Origin: JBNKFV01 sp050289485
GTDB lineage: Bacteria > Pseudomonadota > Gammaproteobacteria > Pseudomonadales > Cellvibrionaceae
Direction of reading: 5' to 3'
Assembly: GCA_050289485.1 (NCBI GenBank)
Contig: JBNKFV010000017.1
Span: 186,001-250,000 of the forward strand
Length of the DNA stretch: 64,000 bases
Shown here in pieces: positions 26,678 to 35,315 of this stretch. The notes beneath the pieces are model-generated. The model did not search any database, was not told the DNA's origin, and was given only the letters and a program-made list of their open reading frames with translations. How positions within the stretch are numbered: the stretch's first letter is position 1; each line of letters begins with the position of its first letter. Both the position numbers and the translations under genes were made by a program.

Positions 26678-27922
26678 CTATTCGTAACGGAGCACTTCAG
26701 CGGGTTCGACTTGGGCTGCTCGATACGCCGGATACAAGGTAGCCAGCAGGCTCAACACGACACCCGAACCGCATACCACCAGTAGGTCCTCCAGTTGCCA
26801 CTCGGATGGCAGAGAACTAACAAAGTACACGCTGGGGTCAAACACATATAAGCCGGTAAGCTGCTCAATGGCACTGACAACCGGGCCAATAAAGATGGCC
26901 GCTAACGAACCCAGCACCGCACCCAGCAATATACCAAACCACCCTACTGCACAGCCCTGCACAATAAAGATTCCCATTACCTGTTGCTGGGATAACCCCA
27001 GCGTTCTGAGTACGGCAATGTCACTGCGTTTGTCGGCCACCATCAGCACCAGACTGGTGACAATATTAAAAGCCGCGACAGCCACAATGATCATCAAGAG
27101 GATGGTCACTACGGTTTTTTCCATCTGTACGGCTTGAAATAGCCCACCCTGAGTCTGGCTCCAATCTTTCACCTGAGCACCGTCGCTCGCGAGTTCTTTC
27201 GCTACCCGCGCCAATACAGGCTGTGCCTGATATAAATCTGGCGTGTGTACTCGTAACCCAGTAACCCCATCGCCGAGGCGAAACAGCTTTTGCGCGTCGG
27301 CCAAATGAATCAGCACCAGGCTTTGGTCAACCTGGGCGCCCACTTCAAACACGCCTGCCACACGAAAACGTTTTTGTCGGGGAAACACGCCAGCGGGGGT
27401 AATATTTAATTGCGGCAATACCAGAGACACCTTATCACCGGGGCTAACACCTAGATAACGGGCCAGCAGGCTGCCAAGAATAATATCGAACTCACCGGGT
27501 TTCAGATCACTTAATCTACCCAATACCATATGCTGGTCAATCACCGATACCTGCCCTTCCTGCTCCGGCAAAATGCCTTGAACTTCTACACCCTCGTAGC
27601 CACCGGAAAAGCTCACCATGCCGTAACCGGCAACATAAGGCGCTACGCCACTCACACCAGGCACTGCACTCACCTCAGTGGCCATGGCTTGCCACGATTG
27701 ACCATTGGCAAAAGTCACCGTGCCGTGGGGAACCACACTGAGAATGCGCTGTTTGAGTTCGCGGTCGAAACCGTTCATCACCGACAGCACCACAATCAAT
27801 GCAAATACACCAATGGCCATCCCAAACAGCGAAAAGCCACTCACAAAAGAAATAAAGTGATTACGGCGTTTAGCGCGGGTGTAGCGCAAGCCAATCATTA
27901 AGGGGATAAAGCGCGTCAACAT
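26678..27922 (-). CDS. lolC: lipoprotein-releasing system membrane subunit LolC
   Basis: A 414-residue permease. ATG at 27922 (MLTRFIPLMIGLRYTRAKRRNHFISFVSGFS) gives a normal LolC start; the frame upstream enters a repeat element. It has TM1, the periplasmic domain that in LolC recruits LolA, and three C-terminal helices. MNGFDRELKQRILSVVPHG mirrors LolE. First gene of the lolCDE operon, whose promoter must lie at or inside the right flank where the palindromic element at 27992-28276 begins, only 70 bases upstream. Confidence 0.94.
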   Translation of the reverse strand: MLTRFIPLMIGLRYTRAKRRNHFISFVSGFSLFGMAIGVFALIVVLSVMNGFDRELKQRILSVVPHGTVTFANGQSWQAMATEVSAVPGVSGVAPYVAGYGMVSFSGGYEGVEVQGILPEQEGQVSVIDQHMVLGRLSDLKPGEFDIILGSLLARYLGVSPGDKVSLVLPQLNITPAGVFPRQKRFRVAGVFEVGAQVDQSLVLIHLADAQKLFRLGDGVTGLRVHTPDLYQAQPVLARVAKELASDGAQVKDWSQTQGGLFQAVQMEKTVVTILLMIIVAVAAFNIVTSLVLMVADKRSDIAVLRTLGLSQQQVMGIFIVQGCAVGWFGILLGAVLGSLAAIFIGPVVSAIEQLTGLYVFDPSVYFVSSLPSEWQLEDLLVVCGSGVVLSLLATLYPAYRAAQVEPAEVLRYE

Positions 27923-27991
27923 ATCCGTGGGTTGTGTCCCTGGCAAAATTATGGCGATTGTAGGGAAATCTACATACACTATCCACACTAG

Positions 27992-28276
27992 GGCCTGTTT
28001 GCACTAATTTGAATAGCCTGCTGGAAACCAGTTTGTTGTCCTGCCCCAACAGTAGCTGCTTTAGGCGAGGCATTTTGAGCGAGATTTGGTTATTCTAAAT
28101 AAGGGAAAAATAACGCCGCAGGACGGCAAACTGGTTCCAGCCCTTCGGGTTGTGGCCAAAAAGCCGCCATTCTGCGTTGCTCGTCGCTCATTTGGAATAA
28201 CCAAACCTTTCTCCTCGCGGCTTGATTGACAGTTTTTTAGCCACAACAGGCTCATCCAAATTAGTGCGAACAGGCC
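27992..28276. mobile_element. MITE-like palindromic element, about 285 bp
   Basis: The ends are near-perfect inverted repeats: GGCCTGTTTGCACTAATTTG (27992-28011) matches the complement of 28257-28276 at 19 of 20 positions. Inside, a second pair (about 28017-28046 with 28113-28142, both containing a CTGG..ACCAGTTTG core) and a third (TTTGGTTATTC near 28085 with GAATAACCAAA near 28195) are also inverted. No transposase frame exists; the two short frames across it are by-products of the palindromes. It resembles non-autonomous elements found in many gammaproteobacterial intergenic regions. Confidence 0.75.
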
Positions 28277-28307
28277 TTTACCTTGTGTCGAAAGCGGAAA
28301 TGCATAC

Positions 28308-28871
28308 ATGAATGAAAAACGTAATTTCTTTCGAGTACCCGGCAAAGTACTGTTGGACTACCGCGTGGTTGATGCCTATACCTGCGAAAACGCCGACCCC
28401 AGCCTGTTATTTGAAGACAGCGGATTGCTGCAACTGTTCAGTCAAATGCAGGAAATTGACAAAGAAGCGCAGCAATTGCTGCATACCATCACCGAACAGA
28501 ACCGCCATGTTGCCGACTACTTGAAGCTGCTGAACCGTAAAATTGACATGGTCAGCCAACAATTTGTTGCCCAACATGTGATGGATAACGAGCACAAAGC
28601 CACCCCAATCAATATCAGCGAAGGCGGCCTGCACTTTGAGTGTGAAAAAGCCTTATACAAAGATACCTTTCTGGCATTGAGGCTGATATTTCTACCCTCT
28701 TATACCGGCATCAGCTGTTTTGCCAAAGTGGTACGCAGCGAATCCAACGATCAGAAAGCCCTCATCGCCGCCAAATTTGTACATTTAACAGAAAGCACCA
28801 GCCACGCGCTTGGCAAGCAAATCATGCAAATTCAGCGGCAACATAAACGCAGTGCCAACGACGAAACTTAA
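28308..28871 (+). CDS. PilZ domain protein
   Basis: A 187-residue cytoplasmic protein. The two c-di-GMP contact motifs are present but split: RNFFR (RxxxR) at residues 5-9 and NISEGG (NxSxxG) near residue 102, with a helical insertion of about 70 residues between them (SGLLQLFSQMQEIDKEAQQLL ...). The domain ends in the beta strands SCFAKVVRSES ... LIAAKFV. Likely a c-di-GMP receptor; target unknown. A diguanylate cyclase is encoded at 54498-56084. It starts 31 bases after the MITE-like element. Confidence 0.85.
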   Translation: MNEKRNFFRVPGKVLLDYRVVDAYTCENADPSLLFEDSGLLQLFSQMQEIDKEAQQLLHTITEQNRHVADYLKLLNRKIDMVSQQFVAQHVMDNEHKATPINISEGGLHFECEKALYKDTFLALRLIFLPSYTGISCFAKVVRSESNDQKALIAAKFVHLTESTSHALGKQIMQIQRQHKRSANDET

Positions 28872-28899
28872 ACAGGTATAACAGAAAGAGAAGAGGAAC

Positions 28900-28931
28900 A
28901 AACGATAGCCACCCCAAGGCAACCATCGTTT
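28900..28931 (-). terminator. possible terminator between convergent genes
   Basis: AAACGAT (28900-28906) pairs with ATCGTTT (28925-28931). On the minus strand a T-rich stretch follows. It sits just after the TPP-enzyme stop at 28943. Stem is short. Confidence 0.4.
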
Positions 28932-28942
28932 GCAGGCAGGGT

Positions 28943-30493
28943 TTATTCCACAACCATCTCAACAAGAAACGGTCCAGACTGAGCAACCGCCTTTTGCAGC
29001 AAGCGACTGAGTTCGTCGGTAGTTTCTGCTTTTGCGGCGGGCACCCCAAAACCTTCAGACATAGCCACCCAATCAATCGGCGGATTATTCAACTCTGTCA
29101 ACGCCTGAACTTGTGGGCCAGGTGAAAGCTGGCCAGAACGCTTAAGCTCAGTTTGCAAAATGGAGTAACGGCGGTTCGATACAATCAGTGTGATCACGTC
29201 CTGTTTTTCACGAGCTTGTGTCCACAGAGACTGAATCGTATAAAGCGCACTGCCGTCTGACTGTAGATTAATAACAGTCCGGTCGGGGCACGCCGTTGCA
29301 CAACCTACTGATACAGCAGGCCCTTGTCCGATGGCGCCACCAGTGTTGGTTATCAATGTATGCCGTGGCCCATTCGCAGCAGCGTTATAAAACGGCACGC
29401 TACAAGTAGAACCTTCAACCACCACAATACTGTTGTCTGGCATGTGTTTGGTTACCAGCTTCACAATAGCATTTGCGGTTAACTTACCTTCTTCGAAGGT
29501 TAAATCAGGTGATTGTGAAGGTGGCGTCCACGCTGGCGCATTTAGCTGCTTGGCCAATGCGGTTAACGCGCCGAGATTGTCTTCTGCCACCTCAGTCAAT
29601 GTTGCCAGTTTGTCATCGTCAACCAGCTGACTCGGCAAGCCCGTGTAACCAAAATACGCAATCGGCTTACGTGTGCCCACTAGCACGACAGTGGCATCAC
29701 CCGCAGCTTTCATGACATCTTCGGGGAAGTACGGCAAACGCCCAAATGCTGGCACACCCTGACCCCGTTCAATGCGGGCAGGATAAGTTTCAACCAATAC
29801 TTTCGCACCGGTGGCTTCAGCAACACTGGCAAGCAACGTCTGCCCTTCTGCCGATAATGCGCTTCCGCCTACCAACAAAATGCAAGACTTATCGCTTTGC
29901 AGCAATGCCGCCACATTGTCGACATTACTTTGCTGATAGGTGGCCTTAGCTGGGGCTGCTGGCTGGCTGTTAGCAGCCGCGACTTTTTGTTCCTGGAAAT
30001 CCATCGGTAGCACTAGGGTCGCACCGCACCCAGGAGGGGTTAGAGAGGCTTGCACAGCTTCTTGAAAATCGCCGGCGATTGACTCTGCAGAGGCTACTGT
30101 TTTCACCCAGCCCGATACCGGGCTGGCCAGCGAATGAATATCCGAAGTCAGGGGAGCATCGTATTCAAGGTGCCACGAGGCATGATCACCCACCAAATTC
30201 ACAATCGGTGTATGCGCGCGGCGTGCATTGTGCAAATTGGCAATACCGTTAGCAAAACCAGGCCCCAAATGTAGCAGGGTCATCGCAGGCACGCCTTTCA
30301 TACGGCCATAACCATCAGCCGCACCCGTACACACGCCCTCAAATAAACAGAGTATAGAGTGCATACCCTCTACTTTATCGAGTGCAGCCACCAATGGCAT
30401 TTCTGTTGTACCCGGGTTGGCAAAGCAGGTATTTACACCCAACTCCAATGCTGCCTTAATGGTAAGCTCAGCGCCTGTATACATCTCAGTCAT
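28943..30493 (-). CDS. thiamine-diphosphate-dependent decarboxylase/synthase (benzoylformate decarboxylase-like)
   Basis: A 516-residue ThDP enzyme of the acetolactate synthase/benzoylformate decarboxylase superfamily. The N-terminal PYR domain has the catalytic Glu31 in ANPGTTEM; the C-terminal PP domain has the cofactor motif around LQSDGSALYTIQSLWT ... SNRRYSIL. The sequence is shorter than catabolic acetolactate synthases and lacks a small subunit nearby, so a 2-oxoacid decarboxylase or lyase is more likely than valine biosynthesis. It follows the aminotransferase by ten bases, so a transamination-then-decarboxylation pair is plausible. Substrate unknown. Confidence 0.8.
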   Translation of the reverse strand: MTEMYTGAELTIKAALELGVNTCFANPGTTEMPLVAALDKVEGMHSILCLFEGVCTGAADGYGRMKGVPAMTLLHLGPGFANGIANLHNARRAHTPIVNLVGDHASWHLEYDAPLTSDIHSLASPVSGWVKTVASAESIAGDFQEAVQASLTPPGCGATLVLPMDFQEQKVAAANSQPAAPAKATYQQSNVDNVAALLQSDKSCILLVGGSALSAEGQTLLASVAEATGAKVLVETYPARIERGQGVPAFGRLPYFPEDVMKAAGDATVVLVGTRKPIAYFGYTGLPSQLVDDDKLATLTEVAEDNLGALTALAKQLNAPAWTPPSQSPDLTFEEGKLTANAIVKLVTKHMPDNSIVVVEGSTCSVPFYNAAANGPRHTLITNTGGAIGQGPAVSVGCATACPDRTVINLQSDGSALYTIQSLWTQAREKQDVITLIVSNRRYSILQTELKRSGQLSPGPQVQALTELNNPPIDWVAMSEGFGVPAAKAETTDELSRLLQKAVAQSGPFLVEMVVE

Positions 30494-30503
30494 GACAAAG
30501 CCC

Positions 30504-31886
30504 TTACTTGATTTGTTTTGTCAGAATGTCGAGGCTTTTCGCAAAGGTAGACACGATGCGATCAACCTGCGCTTTATTAATACACAGCGCCGGTGCAAAT
30601 ACCAACGTGTCAACCAAAGAACGAGAAACTACGCCTTCTTCAAATAGAATGCGATAAAGCTGACGACCTACACGTTTTTCAAACGGGAACTGCTCTTTAG
30701 TTTCTTTGTTAGCAACCAGTTCTATACCGCCGACCAAGCCATGGCCGCGAATACTACCTACCAATGGATGATCACCCAAAGCTTCACGCATAGAAGCTAG
30801 CAAGTAATTGCCCATTTTACCGGCGTTTTCCACCATATTTTCTTTTTCAATCAGTGCCAGGTTTGCCAATGCCGCCGCGGCACCTACCGGATGAGCACTG
30901 TAGGTAAAACCGTGGGCAAATACGCCTTTCGACGTGGGGTGATGGTTGGATATTACATCCCAGATTTCTTTAGAAATAATCGATGCCGATAACGGAAAGT
31001 AACCACTGGTAATGCCTTTTGCTGTTGTCATGATGTCGGGCTTCATGCCAACCGCGTCAGACCCCCAATAGGTACCCAAACGGCCATAACCACAAATCAC
31101 TTCGTCAGCAACCAATAAAATGTCATATTTTTTCAGAATAGGCTGTACTGCTTCAAAGTACCCTTCTGGCATTGGGATAATGCCACCGGCACCCATAAAG
31201 GGCTCGGCAAAGAAGGCCGCAATGGTATCCGGCCCTTCTGCCAAAATACGCTCTTCGAGTTTATTGGCTAAATGCTGCGAGAATTCACGCTCGCTCATGC
31301 CCGGTTCTGCGTCGCGGTAATACAGTGGACGCTCTACATAAATGAAATCATCAGTAATCGGCATGTTGAAGTTGTGGTGCATAGGTGGCAAGCCACACAA
31401 ACTACCAGAGGCAACACCAGAACCGTGATACGAACCCATACGGCTTATGATTTTTTTCTTCTCAGGCTTGCCACGCAGACTATTGTAGAACCAGATAATT
31501 TTCAGATTGGTTTCGTTGCCATCAGAACCAGAGCAGCCAAAAAATACTCGCGCCATATTGTCTGGCGCTACTGACAAAATTTTTGCCGCACATTCAACAG
31601 ACGTGTCTGCAACATTTGAGTTGAATGCGTGAAAGTAAGAAAACTTACGCGATTGCTCGCTCATAGCATCAATAATTTCATCGCGGCCATAACCCACATT
31701 CACACACCACAGGCCTGCCATTGCATCGAGGTATTCCTTACCATCGGAATCCCACAGGGTTAATCCCTTACCTCTCGACATTACTGTACTGCCAGCGCTG
31801 TTAATGTCATCAATAGAGCTGAATGGATGAAACAAAGCATCTTGATCTTTTTTTATCAGATCAACTGTTGTGCGCGAATGAGTCAT
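30504..31886 (-). CDS. class III (omega) PLP aminotransferase
   Basis: A 460-residue pyridoxal-phosphate enzyme. PLP contacts: GCSGSDGNETNLK, YHGS, the Asp in LLVADEVICGYGRLG and the Schiff-base Lys in MTTAKGITSGYFPLSA. Closest in style to omega-amino acid:pyruvate aminotransferases acting on beta-alanine, putrescine or other terminal amines. It heads a two-gene unit with the ThDP enzyme. About 120 bases upstream lies a 19-bp motif (32008-32026) that recurs at the MFS gene promoter and may regulate this unit. Confidence 0.88.
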   Translation of the reverse strand: MTHSRTTVDLIKKDQDALFHPFSSIDDINSAGSTVMSRGKGLTLWDSDGKEYLDAMAGLWCVNVGYGRDEIIDAMSEQSRKFSYFHAFNSNVADTSVECAAKILSVAPDNMARVFFGCSGSDGNETNLKIIWFYNSLRGKPEKKKIISRMGSYHGSGVASGSLCGLPPMHHNFNMPITDDFIYVERPLYYRDAEPGMSEREFSQHLANKLEERILAEGPDTIAAFFAEPFMGAGGIIPMPEGYFEAVQPILKKYDILLVADEVICGYGRLGTYWGSDAVGMKPDIMTTAKGITSGYFPLSASIISKEIWDVISNHHPTSKGVFAHGFTYSAHPVGAAAALANLALIEKENMVENAGKMGNYLLASMREALGDHPLVGSIRGHGLVGGIELVANKETKEQFPFEKRVGRQLYRILFEEGVVSRSLVDTLVFAPALCINKAQVDRIVSTFAKSLDILTKQIK

Positions 31887-31975
31887 GACTACCCCTTAAT
31901 TAGATAACAGATATTTCGATACGAGCCGCTATGCCTAAACAAGCAGCTTTTGATGATATGAGGATAATAAGCAAT

Positions 31976-32054
31976 AAAAAGCCTGTAAATTGCCATTAGC
32001 TGGACTCATTGTTACGCGTATGCAACAGCCAGAGGTAGGCAATTTACAGGCTTT
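31976..32054 (-). terminator. long-armed hairpin between the Asp-box gene and the aminotransferase
   Basis: AAAGCCTGTAAATTGCC (31978-31994) and its exact complement (32038-32054) form 17-bp arms around a 43-base loop. On the minus strand a TTTTTATT tail follows, so it can end transcription of the Asp-box gene (stop 32069). The loop carries the 19-bp candidate operator at 32008-32026, which is unusual. Confidence 0.7.
32008..32026. promoter_or_regulatory. candidate operator, copy 1
   Basis: ATTGTTACGCGTATGCAAC. The same sequence with one change occurs inverted at 44225-44243 upstream of the MFS gene, and a shorter match sits at 39095-39110 between the divergent ALDH and oxygenase operons. It contains a TTG-N11-CAA frame, the spacing seen in LysR-type boxes. 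Lies about 120 bases upstream of the aminotransferase start. Confidence 0.45.
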
Positions 32055-32068
32055 AATATCAAGAGATA

Positions 32069-33097
32069 TCAGGCAATATCAGATTTGTGCGCAGCTTCAA
32101 TACCAGCCTTGATGGGTAAAACCATCACGTCGGCGATTTCTGGGAATGAACGCCACTGCTTTTCCCACGTATTTCCGGCATCACTACTCACATACAAAGA
32201 ACCATATTTGGTACCGGCAACCAGTTGTTCCGAGTTAGCAGGATTAACACCAATGCCCCAAATACAAGACTCCAGCGGCTCTTTGATTTCGGTTTCCTGC
32301 CAGCTTACAGCACCATCGACACTTTTCAGGATTTTGCCTTGCGTGCCTGGTGTGCCGTCAGAAATACTTAAAAACAGCGTGTCTGCTGAACCCGGTACCG
32401 CAGTCAACACACGAGCATAGTACAAACCAAATTCTGTTTTTGGCAGCATCCCTGTCCACGTATCGCCACCATCTTTACTCACGTAAACGGCATTCACACA
32501 AACGACAACCACGGTTTGCTCTGCATCAGCCAATACCTGAATTGCATGCACATCGCTTTTGAAATCCCACAGCAGGCGATCGTCAACTCGCTCCCAGTTA
32601 TCACCGCCATCAACCGTGCGGAACAAACCGCCTTCTTCCAAGCCAAACCACGCTTTATTGGAATCCACTGGGTTAAAAGCAAATGCCAGCAAACGTGGGC
32701 GGTTTACACCCGCACAAAACTCTGGAATATCTATATCGGCATGATCCCATGTTTTACCGCCATCCTGGGTACGCCACAGCACTGCCCGCGAAGGCGCACC
32801 CGTACCAACGAAAATACGCTGATTATTTGCCGGGTCTACAGCCACTTTCCAAACGGTTTCGCCGTTAAAAGGAGAGTCAACACGTACCCATGTTGAACCG
32901 CCATCATCACTGCGACACAAACCCACATCGGCACCCGCATAAATGACGCTGGAATTTTCTGAGTCTACATCAAGGCTGCGTACAACCCCGTCAAACTCGA
33001 TGGCCTGCCCCAGACCAGTTCTATGCCAGGTTTTACCGTTGTCAGCACTACGTATAACACCCTGACTGGCGGTTGCCACAAAGATTGTACTATCCAC
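32069..33097 (-). CDS. Asp-box (BNR) repeat beta-propeller protein
   Basis: A 342-residue protein with a GTG start at 33097 preferred (GAGGT upstream). Seven repeats of the SxDxGxTW Asp-box are visible, for example SADNGKTW, SDDGGSTW, TQDGGKTW, TVDGGDNW, SKDGGDTW, SVDGAVSW and SSDAGNTW, which predicts a beta-propeller of the sialidase/Vps10/Ycf48-like class. No signal peptide, so probably cytoplasmic. Sialidase active-site residues are not obvious. Its place in the catabolic island suggests a substrate-binding or scaffold role, but this is a guess. Confidence 0.78.
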   Translation of the reverse strand: MDSTIFVATASQGVIRSADNGKTWHRTGLGQAIEFDGVVRSLDVDSENSSVIYAGADVGLCRSDDGGSTWVRVDSPFNGETVWKVAVDPANNQRIFVGTGAPSRAVLWRTQDGGKTWDHADIDIPEFCAGVNRPRLLAFAFNPVDSNKAWFGLEEGGLFRTVDGGDNWERVDDRLLWDFKSDVHAIQVLADAEQTVVVVCVNAVYVSKDGGDTWTGMLPKTEFGLYYARVLTAVPGSADTLFLSISDGTPGTQGKILKSVDGAVSWQETEIKEPLESCIWGIGVNPANSEQLVAGTKYGSLYVSSDAGNTWEKQWRSFPEIADVMVLPIKAGIEAAHKSDIA

Positions 33098-33354
33098 ACC
33101 ACACCTCAACTCTGTCAGATACTAGAAACAGCAATGCCACAGTTTTTTTGGGCATTACTAACCCGCGACATCCTTGCGAATATCGAAAAAATCATCAATG
33201 TAACCATCAAAATATGCCAAGAAACGTCTTATGCTAACGACTTGTCTGTTAACCGCGTTACCAGATAAATCCACCTTCTGGCTTAAAGCATGTTTTCAAC
33301 ACATCAGCACTAATTAAGAATATATAACTGTCTGACTGCTTAAGGCACTCGCCA

Positions 33355-33981
33355 TCAGTAATCAAATTGTTCAAATTGTTTACTCATTGGAAAGTAGCCT
33401 GGCGCTGCCTCTATACGAGCAAGCCATTGAGAAACTGCTGGGTATTTCTCTAATGAAAAACCGCCCTGTTCACAATTATGTGTATAGGCGTATAACGCGA
33501 CATCGGCAATCGAGAGAAAATCACCCGCTATAAATTGATTATCAATAAGCTGATTTTCCAGCACACTTAATGCGGCATAACCCTGACGATGATATTTGGC
33601 CAAGTCATCCTTGCGTTCATTTTCAAGCCCCATTAAATGCGTAATCCATCTGGCCCAAGCAAAATTGGGCTCAAACTCATATTGTTCAAAGAATAGCCAC
33701 TGCATCACTTTAGCTTGCGCAAATCGATCTTCAGGGAATAAAGACGTATTTTTGCTTAAGTAATAAAGAATAGCGTTGGATTGGCTGATAAAGCCTTCAC
33801 CTTCAACTTCTAAAACAGGAATTTGCCCCAACGGATTAATCGCTTTATATTCTGCTGACTGCGACTCACTGTCAGGGCCAAGACCAATTTGTACTTCCTG
33901 GTATTCCAGCCCTAATAAATTCAAAGCCAATGACACTTTATAGACGTTACCTGACTTGTAATTTCCGTATAACTTAATCAC
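33355..33981 (-). CDS. glutathione S-transferase family protein
   Basis: A 208-residue protein with an N-terminal thioredoxin-like domain (MIKLYGNYKSGNVYKVSLAL; Ser11 in the SGNVYKV stretch is the likely glutathione-activating residue), the cis-Pro in GQIPVLE, the SNAIL motif (QSNAILYYL) and a helical C-terminal domain. In aromatic catabolic operons such GSTs isomerise maleyl intermediates or cleave ether or halide bonds. Last gene of the seven-gene operon from 38777; 16 bases after the hydrolase. Confidence 0.88.
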   Translation of the reverse strand: MIKLYGNYKSGNVYKVSLALNLLGLEYQEVQIGLGPDSESQSAEYKAINPLGQIPVLEVEGEGFISQSNAILYYLSKNTSLFPEDRFAQAKVMQWLFFEQYEFEPNFAWARWITHLMGLENERKDDLAKYHRQGYAALSVLENQLIDNQFIAGDFLSIADVALYAYTHNCEQGGFSLEKYPAVSQWLARIEAAPGYFPMSKQFEQFDY

Positions 33982-33997
33982 ACAAACCTCTGTTCAA

Positions 33998-34867
33998 TTA
34001 CGCTGCTTCAAGTTCAGGCAGCGATTGCAGAAACTGCTCTACTGCAGCCATGAAATCGGTAAAATTATCGTCGTGTACATAATGAGTTGCATTAGCAATA
34101 CTCACGCACTGTATACGACTATTTCGCTCTGCCATTTGCTGCTGCACAGTTTCTGGTAAAAAGTCAGAAATTGCCCCGCGCAACACTAAGGTTGGGCATT
34201 TGATAGCATCCACTGCCTGCCATAAATCCGGCAATAATGATGTATCTTTTGCCGCGGCAAGGCGCGCATTTTTAATACCGACAAAATCATACGACCAAAC
34301 GATTCCACCCTTGTCATCGTCTTTTAGGGTTTCGCTAACGCGCTGCTTTAATGAAGCATCAGAAATTTTGGGACGAATGCTACGCCAGAAAGCGGTAGCG
34401 GCCTCCCAACTATCGAATCGAGATGGCGTATTTTCAAATTCTCTAATAATACGCGCCGCACCAGCGCCAGAAGCCGATGAACCTGGGCCAATATCTTCAA
34501 CCAAAAGCGCACGCACTTTTTCTGGGTGCTTGGCCGTATACACAAATGCATTCTGCCCACCCAGAGAATGGCCGAGCAAAATAACATTACCGACATCAAG
34601 GTGGTCAATCAAAGCCTCCATATCGGCAACGTAGTCCGGATAAAAGTATTTTTCATCTGCCGACCACTCACTATCGCCTCGCCCCCTGAGATCCAGCGCG
34701 ACAAGGTGATAATTTGCTGACAGCTTTTCGGCTACAGCAAGCCAGGTATTAGCATAACTTCTAATACCATGCAGCATAACAACGACAGGCCCTTCGACAT
34801 TGCCGCAAGACCAATAATGATGCTTTAACCCATTGGCTGAAAAATAGTGATGTTGAAGGCTAATCAT
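33998..34867 (-). CDS. alpha/beta hydrolase
   Basis: A 289-residue hydrolase. Oxyanion region VMLHGIRSYANTW, nucleophile Ser101 in LLGHSLGGQNA, and the catalytic His in IANATHYVHDDN near the C-terminus. The form resembles meta-cleavage-product hydrolases and lactonases. In the operon it lies between the CMD-like gene and the GST gene, so hydrolysis of a ring-cleavage product or enol-lactone is plausible. Confidence 0.87.
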   Translation of the reverse strand: MISLQHHYFSANGLKHHYWSCGNVEGPVVVMLHGIRSYANTWLAVAEKLSANYHLVALDLRGRGDSEWSADEKYFYPDYVADMEALIDHLDVGNVILLGHSLGGQNAFVYTAKHPEKVRALLVEDIGPGSSASGAGAARIIREFENTPSRFDSWEAATAFWRSIRPKISDASLKQRVSETLKDDDKGGIVWSYDFVGIKNARLAAAKDTSLLPDLWQAVDAIKCPTLVLRGAISDFLPETVQQQMAERNSRIQCVSIANATHYVHDDNFTDFMAAVEQFLQSLPELEAA

Positions 34868-34880
34868 TTACTGCCTATCC

Positions 34881-35291
34881 TTACTTGCTGAGACTGTCGT
34901 CAGACCACTGACCGCTGGCCTTTAATTCATTGATCACTTTATTGGCGTGTCGCTGCGCTTCAATGCCAGCGGGCACGCCGCAGTAAATCGTAATTTGCAG
35001 AATGACTTCGCGTAGCTCTTTTAAAGTTAACCCATTACCAATGGCTGCTTTAAAATGTAATTGAAATTCATCTGCGCGATTTAACGCAGCCAACATGCCA
35101 AGATTGAGCAAACTGCGCTGTTTGCGGCTAAGGCCCTCACGCCCCCAACTGCGACCCCAACAGTATTCTGTAACCAGCTCTTGTAGAGGCAAATTAAAAT
35201 CATCAGCCTCATCCAGTAACTGCTTTACTCGTTCTTCACCCAGCACTTCCGTACGAATGTCACGACCGGTCTGAAAATCACTTTTACTCAT
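34881..35291 (-). CDS. carboxymuconolactone decarboxylase family protein
   Basis: A 136-residue protein that matches the PcaC-type layout: EYCWGRSWGREGLSRKQRSL followed by LGMLAALNRADEFQLHFKAA and LREVILQITIYCGVPAG. PcaC decarboxylates gamma-carboxymuconolactone in the protocatechuate branch. No pcaB, pcaGH or pcaIJ genes are present, so it may act on another lactone or be a redox AhpD-like relative, although the CxxC of AhpD is missing. Fourth of five from the operon end. Confidence 0.88.
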   Translation of the reverse strand: MSKSDFQTGRDIRTEVLGEERVKQLLDEADDFNLPLQELVTEYCWGRSWGREGLSRKQRSLLNLGMLAALNRADEFQLHFKAAIGNGLTLKELREVILQITIYCGVPAGIEAQRHANKVINELKASGQWSDDSLSK

Positions 35292-35315
35292 ATCAATAAA
35301 CTGCCTTTACTTGTT

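Noticed and set aside
28061..28345. 94-codon minus-strand frame and a 67-codon neighbour at 27870-28073
   Set aside because: Both run across the palindromic element and owe their length to its inverted repeats; no ribosome site or domain.
28943..30493. Valine/isoleucine acetolactate synthase
   Set aside because: No regulatory subunit gene nearby and the active-site style and context fit a benzoylformate-decarboxylase-like catabolic enzyme better.
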